The position numbers and the translations under genes were made by a program. Below are positions 28,298-37,263 of a stretch of 64,000 nucleotides of DNA, one piece after another (within the stretch, counting starts at the first letter, position 1; each line of letters begins with the position of its first letter). The notes beneath the pieces are model-generated. The model was not told where the DNA came from. It saw nothing but the letters and a program-made list of their open reading frames with translations, and searched no databases. The DNA is from Caulobacteraceae bacterium (GTDB lineage: Bacteria; Pseudomonadota; Alphaproteobacteria; Caulobacterales; Caulobacteraceae), in the NCBI GenBank assembly GCA_027487945.1, contig JAIYCQ010000007.1, forward strand, positions 51,380-115,379, given 5' to 3'.

Positions 28298-29640
28298 CGA
28301 CCGCTCCGCTCGATGACCACTTCAACGCGGCGGTTGCCGGCCTTGCCGGCGGGCGAGTCGTTGGGCTTCAACGGCCGGGCGTCGCCAAAGGACTCGGCGG
28401 TGACCGGCCGGCCCTTGTCCGTCAGGGCGCCGCGGATGGTCGCGGCGGCCGCGTCGGCCCGCGCCTGAGCCAACTGGCGATTGTCAGTGAACGTCAGGCC
28501 GCCGCGCGGGCGGTCGGAGTCGGTATGGCCCTCGACCTTGATCGCGCCCGGCTCGGCGTTGAGCGCCTGTGCAACCTCCTGGAAGAGGCCGTCATAGGCC
28601 GGCATCACGCGGTCCGAGCCCGGCGCGAACAGGCCGCCCACCATCGTCCGCACACGGATTGACGTCGGTTCGTCGATGACCTGAACTTGGCCGGCCTGGA
28701 TCCTCGCGGCCAGCCGCTTGCGGATGCTGTCGCCCTGGCTGCTGGCCTGGGTGGTCACCGGCGGCGCCTGGCGCGACAGGCTCAGCGGATCGTCAGGCAC
28801 GAGCTTCGCAACCGCTTCGCGAGCATCGCGGCCGGCGAAGCCGATCCAGGTGTGCAACGCCAGGAAGATGACCAGCAGGACCCCGGCCGCCGCCGCGGCG
28901 ACGATCGCCACGCGGGTCCACGGTCCGACCGAAGTGGCCGCCGCCTCGACGCCGCGCCAGCGGGGCGACAGCTCCGATTTCGAGAGGGTCGGCGGATGGG
29001 GCAGGGCGCGAAACACCTGCTGCATCAGCGCTTCCAGCTGCGGGCGGCCGCCGGGCATGACGCGGTAGCGGCCTTCGAAACCGGCGCCCATGCAGGCGTG
29101 GTACAGTTCGAGCAGGTTTGCGTATTCGGCCGGCCTCGCGACCATTTCCTCCAGCAGGCGCCAGAAGCGGTCGCCGCCGATCGCTTCGTGGAAGAACCGC
29201 ACCACCAGGCTGCGCTGGGCCCAGGCGGCGACGTCGGCCTCCTCGAACGGCAGGTTCAACGCGATATCGTCGGCGGTGGCGGCCAGGGCGTAGGTCGCCC
29301 GGCGCAGTTCTTCCTCGTTGTAGACGCCGGCCAGATCGCGCCGGAACAGCTCGATATCGGCCGCGGCCTGCTTGTGCAGGTCCGGAAGCTTCATCCGGGC
29401 CCGCCCGGACCGCATAGAGGCCAGCAGCGCCAGCAAGGGCGCCGCGCTGGTCATCATCGGGTTTCGCGGCGCAAGTCCCTCGGGGGCCTCGGGAATGTCG
29501 TCACGTACGCCCGCCGGGCGGGGCGGCTGATAGCTGGCCTCCGCCGCGGGCGGCGGAGTCGCGGCCTGGCCCCGCATCTGCGACAGCGGGGAGGGCTGGA
29601 AGACTGTCCGGTTCGGGCCAGAGCCGTTCGGGTCGCTCAT
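28294..29640 (-). CDS. tssL: TssL (DotU) with C-terminal OmpA-like peptidoglycan-binding domain
   Basis: 448 residues. A disordered N-terminus has RTVFQPSP at 11-18. The cytoplasmic DotU helical domain covers about 65-225 (ELRRATYALAATADDIAL, WRLLEEMVARPAEYANLLEL). One membrane segment is at about 243-263. A periplasmic OmpA domain covers about 325-448 (KVEGHTDSDRPRGG, NRQLAQARADAAAATI, NRRVEVVIERS). The OmpA part ties the complex to peptidoglycan. In Agrobacterium, from memory, TssL is the PpkA substrate and binds Fha; Thr12 here is the candidate site. The start ATG at 29640 overlaps the tssK stop (ATGA). Confidence 0.95.
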   Translation of the reverse strand: MSDPNGSGPNRTVFQPSPLSQMRGQAATPPPAAEASYQPPRPAGVRDDIPEAPEGLAPRNPMMTSAAPLLALLASMRSGRARMKLPDLHKQAAADIELFRRDLAGVYNEEELRRATYALAATADDIALNLPFEEADVAAWAQRSLVVRFFHEAIGGDRFWRLLEEMVARPAEYANLLELYHACMGAGFEGRYRVMPGGRPQLEALMQQVFRALPHPPTLSKSELSPRWRGVEAAATSVGPWTRVAIVAAAAAGVLLVIFLALHTWIGFAGRDAREAVAKLVPDDPLSLSRQAPPVTTQASSQGDSIRKRLAARIQAGQVQVIDEPTSIRVRTMVGGLFAPGSDRVMPAYDGLFQEVAQALNAEPGAIKVEGHTDSDRPRGGLTFTDNRQLAQARADAAAATIRGALTDKGRPVTAESFGDARPLKPNDSPAGKAGNRRVEVVIERSGR

Positions 29641-30980
29641 GAGCCGCTCCGCTTGACCCACCAGAGTTCGAGTTCGAGATCGGGCCAGTCTCCGGCCACG
29701 TGCAGCCCGATCGCCGGCGCCTTGGTCAACTCCGGCCAGTCGGGCGAGGACCGGTCGAGTTCGAAGTACAGGAAGCCCGGCATGACCCGCACCTGAGGCG
29801 GCGGCGTCGGCGTCGGGGTGATCCGCACGCCGGCCTGCAGCGCGCTGGAGACGATCTCCCGCATCCGTGTCACCGGGCCGAGCTTAACCAGCGAGGCGAA
29901 GCGCGCGAGCATCGCCTCGGGTGGCGCGGCGGCGCGCGCCGCGAGGTAGAGGCTGCCGTTCTGGAAGATGCCATGGTCCTCGACCCGGGCGGTGTAGGCG
30001 CCGGGGCCGACCGGCTCCAGCTTCAGCTGCCCGGCCGACCGGGCGATCTCCATCGAAAGCGCCGCCTGAAGCAGTTCGAACGGCGGCTGGAACACCGCCT
30101 GAAGGTTCTCGTGATCGTAGGTCGGGAACACCGGCGGCCGGCGCTGCGGCAGCGCGAGGGTCGCGATCTCTCCGGCCATGCCGACGAAGGTTTCATAGAG
30201 CCGCTCGGGGTGGACGGCCGGCAGGGATCGCTGGTGCGCCAGCACGGGGCCCCAGCGATTGAGCGCCTGAAGTAGAAGGAACGAGGCAAAGGTCTCGGCT
30301 CCACCGCGCGTGGCCTCCACCGCACGAACCGCCAGTTCGTCAACCCGCTGTTCGGCGCGGCCCGCGATGTCGACGATCATGGCCTTCAGCCGGGCGGAAC
30401 CCCGGACATCGAGCGTCGGCGCAATGAACTGGTCGTCCAGCACCACGCGGCCACCGTTGACCTCCCGGATCCGGGCCAGCGCCAGGACGACCCGGCCCTC
30501 GGTGTGTTCGGCCGTGATCCCGAAGGCCAGGTTCGGCCGGGCGATCTCGATCTCCTCGGACAGGCGCTCGTCGGCGTAGGCGTCGTGGACGGCCTCTTCA
30601 TCGACCGTGAAGCGGATGGTCGAGCGTCCCTGGCTCGCCGTGGCGAACTCGATCGCGCCCGGTTGCCGAGCCGGCAGAGTCAGGTAGATGACCGCGTCAC
30701 GGGTCGCGACCGGGATGTCGATGGGATCCGGCGGCGGGGAGTCCGCAGGAATCCGTACCGGCGTACCGTCGGGAAGGATGGCGAGGCACCGTTCGACGCC
30801 GAACTTTCCCAGCTGCAGCAGACTTTCGCTGACGACCAGCTCCCGGACGCCCCACGGATAGGGCGTCAACGCCCCGGCGCGAGCCTCGACCAGCGCCTCG
30901 ACGAAGCGATCCTGCTGCTGGAAATGCTGCGGGCGCAGAAACGCGCCTTCGCGCCAGGCAACACGGCTTTCGCCAGCCAT
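29637..30980 (-). CDS. tssK: TssK, T6SS baseplate-to-membrane-complex linker
   Basis: 447 residues. It has the TssK N-terminus VAWREGAFLRPQHFQQQDRF, then PWGVRELVVSESLLQLGKFG, VHPERLYETFVGMAGEIATL and the C-terminal FLYFELDRSSPDW. Trimers of TssK join the TssF/G wedge to TssL/TssM. It is the first gene of leftward operon 2. The ATG at 30980 has AGGGGG about 7 bases upstream; a possible earlier start at 31010 adds only ten residues that do not fit the family. Confidence 0.95.
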   Translation of the reverse strand: MAGESRVAWREGAFLRPQHFQQQDRFVEALVEARAGALTPYPWGVRELVVSESLLQLGKFGVERCLAILPDGTPVRIPADSPPPDPIDIPVATRDAVIYLTLPARQPGAIEFATASQGRSTIRFTVDEEAVHDAYADERLSEEIEIARPNLAFGITAEHTEGRVVLALARIREVNGGRVVLDDQFIAPTLDVRGSARLKAMIVDIAGRAEQRVDELAVRAVEATRGGAETFASFLLLQALNRWGPVLAHQRSLPAVHPERLYETFVGMAGEIATLALPQRRPPVFPTYDHENLQAVFQPPFELLQAALSMEIARSAGQLKLEPVGPGAYTARVEDHGIFQNGSLYLAARAAAPPEAMLARFASLVKLGPVTRMREIVSSALQAGVRITPTPTPPPQVRVMPGFLYFELDRSSPDWPELTKAPAIGLHVAGDWPDLELELWWVKRSGS

Positions 30981-31085
30981 CCACGACCCCCTGCCGTCCG
31001 AATCGCCCATCCCACGACGAGATGTGGATTGCGAAGCTTCGAGCTAAACCCTTATTGGTCAGGACGGGAAGGGAGCAAGTGGCGA
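30981..31085. promoter_or_regulatory. Divergent tssK / M23-peptidase control region
   Basis: Only 105 bases separate the starts of operon 2 and the rightward M23/TPR pair. The segment must serve both directions and is more AT-rich (around 31020-31060) than its neighbours. I see no clear -35/-10 pair or palindrome, so the promoters are inferred from layout. Confidence 0.35.
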
Positions 31086-32540
31086 ATGAAGGGTGACCGT
31101 GAACCTGCAGGTCCGCCGCCCGTCGATGTCCCGTCGCTGGATCCGCGAACCTGGGTGAAGGCGCCCCCGGCCGGGACGGCCGCCCGCCCCGCCCCTGACG
31201 CCCCGGATTCCGGCTCCTTCGACCCGCGCTCCTGGGGCCGTTCGACCCCGGCCGGATCGAGCGAACCGCCTGTGCGGGCCGGGCTCGACCGGCGCCTTCT
31301 CCTGCTCGGCGGAGGCGGCGTCCTGACCCTCGCGGCGGGCGGCTTCGGAGTCGCCGCCTTGCGCGGCCGCCAGACGGCGGGCCTGACCTCCAGCGCTTCG
31401 CCGCCAGCGCCCGCTCTGCGGGCCGATGACGAGAATTCCTACACCGCGCCGGCCGTTGACGGGTACCGTGGTCTGGAGGAGCGCCTCGCTAACTATCGCG
31501 TACCGCCCGAAGAGATCAGCGCCGCGGTGGAGGCGCTGCGCGGCGTGGCCGGCGCCAACCCCGGTCGCATGCATCTGATTCTGCGGCTTCGCAACGCAGC
31601 CGGCGATCGACCCGGGCTGATGGCGGCGGAGCTTCGGCGGGCCATCGACGGCACCGGCTACCAGCTCACCCGTCAGGGCGACGGTTTCACGGCCCAGGTG
31701 CTGGCCGCCGAGCTGATGCGCCGTCTCGTCGCCCACCCGCGCGGGCAGGTGAACCGCGACGGCCTTTACGCATCGGCAGTCGACAGCCTCAGTTCCGACC
31801 TGATGACCCAGTTCGCCGAGGCGCTGGCCTTCGACTTCGACATCGCCCAGGAAGTTCGCGAAGGCGACCAGTTCGAGGTGGTCCACCAGGAACAGCACGA
31901 CGCGCGCGGCAATGTGGTCGGCACACCCCGGCTGTTGTTCGCCTTCATGAGCGCCGACGGCAAGGATCGCTATCTCTACCGCTTCCGGCCGCCCGGCGCC
32001 GACGAGGGCTGGTTCGACGATCGGGGCCGCAACACCAAGCGCGCCTTCATGCGCACCCCTCTGGACGGCGCGCGGATCACCTCGCTGTTCGGCGAGCGCA
32101 AACACCCGGTCTTTCACGACATCCGGATGCACAAGGGCGTCGATTTCGGGTGCGGAATCGGGACCCACATCTTCGCCGCCGCCGACGGCGTGGTGGACTA
32201 TGCCGGCGCTGCGCGGGGCTTTGGCGTCCTGTTGAAGCTCAGGCACGAGGGCGGTCTGGAGACCTGGTACGGCCACCTGAGCGGCTTTCCTCCCGGCATT
32301 GAACCGGGCGTCCGCGTCGCACAGGGGCAGCTGGTCGCGCTGTCGGGCAACATCGGCGTCTCCAGCGGCCCCCACCTGCATTACGAAGTCCACAAGGACG
32401 GCGTTGCGGTCGATCCAAAGGACTATCTGGATGTCCAGGGCGCCATGGCTGCGGCGGCCTCCCTGCTGCAGGGCGCGGCGCTGTCGGCGTTCATGGCGCT
32501 GAAGGACGAGATCGACCTGGCCCGGCGGTCGCAGGCTTGA
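31086..32540 (+). CDS. M23-family peptidoglycan endopeptidase with duplicated N-terminal motif, T6SS-linked
   Basis: 484 residues. The N-terminal ~65 residues are Pro-rich and carry SLDPRTW at 17-23 and SFDPRSW at 44-50. LDRRLLLLGGGGVL at 67-80 begins a hydrophobic segment to about 93 that could be a membrane anchor or a Tat signal (twin Arg at 69-70). A helical region and a long M23 (lysostaphin-like) domain follow, with zinc-site motifs HKGVDF and GPHLHYEVH both intact. Such enzymes cut peptide cross-links. The place opposite tssK suggests it opens the wall for the trans-envelope complex or is an effector; the anchor favours the former. GGGAG lies about 10 bases before the ATG. Confidence 0.85.
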   Translation: MKGDREPAGPPPVDVPSLDPRTWVKAPPAGTAARPAPDAPDSGSFDPRSWGRSTPAGSSEPPVRAGLDRRLLLLGGGGVLTLAAGGFGVAALRGRQTAGLTSSASPPAPALRADDENSYTAPAVDGYRGLEERLANYRVPPEEISAAVEALRGVAGANPGRMHLILRLRNAAGDRPGLMAAELRRAIDGTGYQLTRQGDGFTAQVLAAELMRRLVAHPRGQVNRDGLYASAVDSLSSDLMTQFAEALAFDFDIAQEVREGDQFEVVHQEQHDARGNVVGTPRLLFAFMSADGKDRYLYRFRPPGADEGWFDDRGRNTKRAFMRTPLDGARITSLFGERKHPVFHDIRMHKGVDFGCGIGTHIFAAADGVVDYAGAARGFGVLLKLRHEGGLETWYGHLSGFPPGIEPGVRVAQGQLVALSGNIGVSSGPHLHYEVHKDGVAVDPKDYLDVQGAMAAAASLLQGAALSAFMALKDEIDLARRSQA

Positions 32541-32622
32541 CGCCCAACGCTGCTACGCCAATGGTCGAACGCTGGTGTGGCAAGGACCGACGCCCGTGGC
32601 CGGGCGATTCTAGGGGTTGAAC

Positions 32623-35600
32623 ATGAGACCAGGAGGCGAGGCGCGTGTGGCCCGCATACTGATCGGACTGGGATTGGCTCTGGGGCTTGGACTGCTTGGC
32701 CCGGGCCCGGTGTCCGGGCGCCAGGCCGAGCCGCGCCGGGTGGCGCTGGTGATCACCAACGAAGCCGCGGGCCCCGACGTCGCCGCGGGCGGCGCCGCCA
32801 TCTCGGCCAAACTCACGAGCCTCGGGTATCAGGTGACACCGGCGTCAAATGCCGGACTACTGGCTCTGGGACGCGCCGAGGTTGGCCTTGAGGGGCAGGT
32901 CGACGCCAACACCGTCGTCGCGCTCTACTACTCCGGATACGCGGTGCGCGTGAATAACCGTGACTATCTCCTTGCGGCCGGCGCCACGCCGACCTCCGCG
33001 ACGGGGATCGGAAACATCGCGCTCGATCTGACCGGACTGGCCCAGCGTTTGCGCGACAAGGGCGCCCTGGTCACCGTGTTCGTGGATGGTTGCCGTCGTT
33101 CGGCTGAGCTGGACAATCTCGGCTGGAACTGCGCCGGCGATCAGTCGGCCCGGGAACGGGACATCTACCTGATCTCGGCCGGCTCACGCTTGAAGTCGGG
33201 GTTTTTGACCGAGCAGCTAGGGACCGTGCTGCGGCCGGGTCGCTCCATCACAGAGACCTTTGACGATCTGCAGTCCCGGTTCGGTCAGGATGCCGTCATC
33301 CAGACGCCCGCCCAGAGCGGTATCCGGGCGGCGTCGACCGGCTTCGGCCGCGGCGCCCTCGCCGCAGCAGCGGCTGTGCCTGCTCCCACCCCCACCCCGC
33401 CTCCGGCGCGAGTCGAGGCCCCCCAGCCGCCCCCCCCGCCCAGTCTGCCGAATAACGGGGAACTGCCGCCGGACTACCTGCAGCGCATCATTGAGATGGC
33501 GGACTTCGGTGATTTGAAACAGGCCCAGATCCTTGCCGACGAGTTCGAGCCTCGCTACCGGACCGAGTTCAAGAGTTTCGACGAGCGGGGCCGCCTCGTC
33601 ACCGAGGCGGTCCTCGCCTACGTCAATGGCGAGTACGAGACGGCTGTGCAGAATGTCGTGCGGTCCCGCAAGGTCGAGGAGACCGGCGACTACGGTCCGT
33701 TCAGCGCTGAAGGTCGGCGTAGCCGCGTTGAGGGCGCCGCAAACCTCCGGCTCGGACGTCTGCCTGAGGCGATATCGGCGCTGGAGCGTTCGCGCGACAG
33801 GTACGACGACGTCTTGAAGCGCGGTTCAGTGGAAACCCTGTTGGGCGAGGCCTATCGGCGGGCAGGACGCCGGGCCGACGCCCGCGTCACGCTGGAGAGG
33901 GCTGCACAGATCCAGACCCGCGCTGGCAAGGGCGCCGCCCATCTGCAGCTGGCGCTGCTGGCCTACGACGAAGGTGACGCCGACGGCTCCGAAAGGAACG
34001 CCCAAACCGCGATCCAGATCCTCAAAGGCCCGCCGCCGAGCACCCTGCTGGCCGACGCCTACGTCGCGGTGGGGCGGGCCCGGCTGAAGCTTCGTCCGAC
34101 AGGCGAAGGCGAGGCCTGGCGCTATCTCGACATGGCCAAGGAGGTGAACAGCCGCTCCCTCGCCGTAGCCGCCTTCGAGCGGGAGCTGCCGCCCCGCCTG
34201 GCCAGTCCCTCATTCACCTCGATGCGGCCGCGCTTCCCCTTCGCTCGCGATCTCGAACGCCGGGCGATGACCTGCTACGAAACCGCGGGCGAGCGGGATG
34301 CCTACCTGGCTCTGATAAATCGCGAAGTCGATGCGTTGGGCGCCTACATCAACCGCCTCGACGCCTATGACGGCGAACTGACGCAACGGATCGTCCAGTA
34401 CGAAAGCCGCGGCTACCTTGCGGACTATCAGGGCTTCGTCCAGGGACGCGGCTACCGCTTCCGACAGGTCATTACCGAAGAGCAGAGCGCGGTTGGCGCC
34501 TGGAGGGAGCGCTTCATCGTCGGGCGGTCGAACGCGCTGCGGGCATGGTTTGACATCGCCAAGCGCGTCGACGTGCCCTGCAACGGCCAGTCGCCTGTGT
34601 CGATGACGTGGCCGGCAGGGTACGATCCCCGCCTGCCGCCCGGAGACGTCTTTGTCGGCGCGGTGGTGGAGCCAGAACGCACCGCCCCGGCGCTGGCGGC
34701 GTCGCCCCCGCCTCCGCGCCGGCCTGAAGCTGTAGCGTCGATCGTTACGGCGGCGATGCCGACGGCTCCGGTCGCCGCCCCGCCGTCCGCCCCCGCTCCT
34801 CAGGCCGTTACAACCGCTCTTCCGCCGGCGCCACGACCTGCCGCGATCGCTGTTTCGCCGCCGGTTGTGACCACACCGCCGGCCGAACCGCCGCGCGCGG
34901 TGGCAGCCCTCAGTCCCCCGCCGGCTCCTGCCGTGCGGACGCCGCCCCCCGCATCGGCGGCGCCGGCCCCCGCCAAGCCGATCACGCCGCCGCCCGAAAC
35001 CCGGACGGCGGCGTTACCATCCGCGCCGCCGCCAGCCGTGACTCTCCCGCCGGCGCCCAAGCCCGTCGTCACCGCGCCGCCGCCGCCGGCTCCCAAGCCC
35101 GTCGTCGCCGCGCCCCCGCCGGCGCCCAGGCCCGTCGTCACCACACCGCCGCCGGCGCCGCAGCCCGCCCCCCAGCCGGTCGCGCCCCCGCCCGCGCAAG
35201 GGCTCGTCGTCCCACCCCAGGTTCTCATCGCCGCCGCGCCGACCCCGCCGTCTGCGCCGCCTCCAGCCAAGCCCGCCGGAAAGCCGGCGACCGGGAAGGG
35301 GGCCGCGACCGCTTCGAAGCCCCCGGCCGGCGCCACCGCCGCCAAAGCCGCCGCGGACCGTGGCGCCGCTCTCATCGCGCAAGGGCGCTTCGACCTTGCC
35401 CAGCGCGAGTACGCGACCGCCGTCGAGGCTGATCCGTCTTCCGCTGATGGTCAGGCCGGTGTTCTGACGGCGCGCGGCCTGGCCAGCCTTCAGGCCGGCA
35501 AGGTCGCCGCCGCGATTGACGAACTGACCAACGCCAACGCGATCAAGCCGATGCCCGAAGCGCTGGAGGCCCTGGGTCGCATCTTCGCCGCCAACGGCAA

Positions 35601-36285
35601 CCGGGACGCGGCGATCGACAGGTTTGGCGAGGCCATCAAGCTGCGCCCGAGCTACGCCCAGGCCTATTTCGGTCGCGCCGAGGTTCTCCGGGAGCGGGGG
35701 ACTCCGCTGAACGACGAGGCGGTGCTCAACCGGGCCGTCGATGATTACCGGATGGCGCTCACCGTTCGTCCGGATCTGCCCGAGGCGCTCCTCGGCCTGG
35801 GCATGACCCGCTTCGCCCTCAAGGACTTCCCCGGCGCCATCGCCAGCCTGGACAGCGCGCTCAAGGCCCGCCCGATCTTCCCGGAAGCCAAGTACGCGCG
35901 GGCCAGATCACGCTTCGAACTGGGCCAGCACCAGGAAGCCCTGAACGATCTCGTCGATCTGCCGGCGTCATTCGATGTCTACGCTCGGTCCTGCAGCACC
36001 GGCCTCGCGTTCTCGGCGCTGGGCTTTTCGGCCTTGACCGCCAGGGACGACCCGCGGGCCATGGAGCTGTATCGTGAGGCGGAGAAGGCCTTCAACGAAG
36101 CCCTCAAGGTCCGCCCCGGGGACAAGAGCGCAAAGCTCGGCGCCGACCAATCCCGTCAGAACGCGCTCGACAACTTCATCGGAAGCGGGGTCCGGGAGGC
36201 GCTCAGGCGCCTGCCTGCGGGCAGGCAGCGTACGACATCGCCGTCGGCGACCCTCGTTTATGCGGACGCCTGCAAGAAGAGCTGA
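32623..36285 (+). CDS. Exported caspase-like (inactive-looking) domain plus TPR protein, T6SS-linked
   Basis: 1220 residues from the ATG at 32623. A signal peptide (ARILIGLGLALGLGLLGPGP) precedes a C14 caspase-like domain, about 38-220. This has RVALVITNE, LYYSGYAV where active enzymes have a YAGHG-type motif (His replaced by Tyr106), and VFVDGCRR with the Cys kept (Cys157). TPR-like helices follow at about 283-490, an unassigned region to about 685, a Pro/Ala-rich linker with repeated PAPKPVV units at about 690-890, and more TPRs at about 905-1190 (SYAQAYFGRAEVLRERG, PDLPEALLGLGMTRFALKDF). It follows the M23 gene by 82 bases. An alternative GTG at 32647 has AGGAGG 10 bases upstream. Function unknown; a periplasmic scaffold is my guess. 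Confidence 0.85.
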   Translation: MRPGGEARVARILIGLGLALGLGLLGPGPVSGRQAEPRRVALVITNEAAGPDVAAGGAAISAKLTSLGYQVTPASNAGLLALGRAEVGLEGQVDANTVVALYYSGYAVRVNNRDYLLAAGATPTSATGIGNIALDLTGLAQRLRDKGALVTVFVDGCRRSAELDNLGWNCAGDQSARERDIYLISAGSRLKSGFLTEQLGTVLRPGRSITETFDDLQSRFGQDAVIQTPAQSGIRAASTGFGRGALAAAAAVPAPTPTPPPARVEAPQPPPPPSLPNNGELPPDYLQRIIEMADFGDLKQAQILADEFEPRYRTEFKSFDERGRLVTEAVLAYVNGEYETAVQNVVRSRKVEETGDYGPFSAEGRRSRVEGAANLRLGRLPEAISALERSRDRYDDVLKRGSVETLLGEAYRRAGRRADARVTLERAAQIQTRAGKGAAHLQLALLAYDEGDADGSERNAQTAIQILKGPPPSTLLADAYVAVGRARLKLRPTGEGEAWRYLDMAKEVNSRSLAVAAFERELPPRLASPSFTSMRPRFPFARDLERRAMTCYETAGERDAYLALINREVDALGAYINRLDAYDGELTQRIVQYESRGYLADYQGFVQGRGYRFRQVITEEQSAVGAWRERFIVGRSNALRAWFDIAKRVDVPCNGQSPVSMTWPAGYDPRLPPGDVFVGAVVEPERTAPALAASPPPPRRPEAVASIVTAAMPTAPVAAPPSAPAPQAVTTALPPAPRPAAIAVSPPVVTTPPAEPPRAVAALSPPPAPAVRTPPPASAAPAPAKPITPPPETRTAALPSAPPPAVTLPPAPKPVVTAPPPPAPKPVVAAPPPAPRPVVTTPPPAPQPAPQPVAPPPAQGLVVPPQVLIAAAPTPPSAPPPAKPAGKPATGKGAATASKPPAGATAAKAAADRGAALIAQGRFDLAQREYATAVEADPSSADGQAGVLTARGLASLQAGKVAAAIDELTNANAIKPMPEALEALGRIFAANGNRDAAIDRFGEAIKLRPSYAQAYFGRAEVLRERGTPLNDEAVLNRAVDDYRMALTVRPDLPEALLGLGMTRFALKDFPGAIASLDSALKARPIFPEAKYARARSRFELGQHQEALNDLVDLPASFDVYARSCSTGLAFSALGFSALTARDDPRAMELYREAEKAFNEALKVRPGDKSAKLGADQSRQNALDNFIGSGVREALRRLPAGRQRTTSPSATLVYADACKKS

Positions 36286-36292
36286 GGCGCGC

Positions 36293-37165
36293 TCAGGGCG
36301 CCTCTCCCAACGCCAGCCGGGCCGAAGACAAGGCCTCCGCGAACCCCGTCGCGTCTGTCCGGACCCACTCGGGGTCGCAGGCCTTCTCGCCGACGACGGC
36401 CTCAACGCCGTCCGGATCGACGCTGGTCATCGCGGCGGCGGGCGGGCGCGAGGCTACCACCCGTCCATCGCGGCCAAAAAGCTGTGCCCCGCCGAACAAC
36501 TGGTCGCCCGAGCGGCAGTCGACCCGCACCCGCGAAATCTCGTAGGCCGCCGGCGGGTCGCCGGCCTCCCGCGAGGCGGCGTAGATGGTCAGCCGATAGG
36601 CTTCGGCAACGCCGTCCGTGAGCGTCAGACGGTCGAGGTCGAGGAATTCCACCTGCCAGCCCGGAACTTCGGCGATGCGCATCATCCGCCCGGGCGGGGC
36701 GGTGAAGGCGGCCATGGCGGGCGGGGGCGAAGAGGCCGCCGCCGCCGCCGTCGTCGGCGCTGCCGCAGGGGCGTCCAGCGGCGGATAGCGGAACCGCATG
36801 ACGAAGGTCAGACGGCTGCCGTCGAGATTGACCTCCCGGGTCCGCGCCAGCCGGTAGAGCGATGCGAGGCGCAGGGCCGAGGCTCCGAATCCGGCGGCGG
36901 CCGGGCTCTCGGCCATCACACTGCAGTCCCTCAGCCGTCCTGCGGCGTCGAGCGAGCAATCAAGCGTCGCCCGGCCCGAGGTTCGGGCCCGGACCGCGTC
37001 GGGCGGGCCGAGCCGCTCGAAGTCGGCCTGCGAGGGCCGGACCTCCCATTGGGCGCCTTCCGAGACCGTGTCCTGGGCCGATGCGGGTACGCCGATGACG
37101 GTGACGACGAGGAGCAGCGCGCCGGGCCTTACCGTCCTGGTCGTCCTCGCCCCTGCCTTGGCCAT
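36293..37165 (-). CDS. Secreted protein with TonB-C-terminal-like domain
   Basis: 290 residues. A signal peptide (GALLLVVTVIGVPASAQ) is followed by a TonB/TolA-C-type fold at about 55-130: RTSGRATLDCSLDAAGRLRD, then VMAESPAAAGFGASALRLAS and a strand with FVMRFRYPP. An Ala/Pro linker and a second unassigned domain with cysteines follow (RVDCRSGDQLFGG, GEKACDPEWVR). There is no N-terminal anchor other than the signal, so it is probably periplasmic and not a working TonB. It converges with the T6SS TPR gene 7 bases away and marks the right border of the T6SS block. Confidence 0.75.
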   Translation of the reverse strand: MAKAGARTTRTVRPGALLLVVTVIGVPASAQDTVSEGAQWEVRPSQADFERLGPPDAVRARTSGRATLDCSLDAAGRLRDCSVMAESPAAAGFGASALRLASLYRLARTREVNLDGSRLTFVMRFRYPPLDAPAAAPTTAAAAASSPPPAMAAFTAPPGRMMRIAEVPGWQVEFLDLDRLTLTDGVAEAYRLTIYAASREAGDPPAAYEISRVRVDCRSGDQLFGGAQLFGRDGRVVASRPPAAAMTSVDPDGVEAVVGEKACDPEWVRTDATGFAEALSSARLALGEAP

Positions 37166-37263
37166 CGTCCGCCGTCCGCGTCCCTGTCAGTCCAGCTTCC
37201 GCCACGCCGGCGTCTTCGACAAGTCACCGGAGGCTGTCAGTGGGTCGCCGACCGGCAGCAAGA

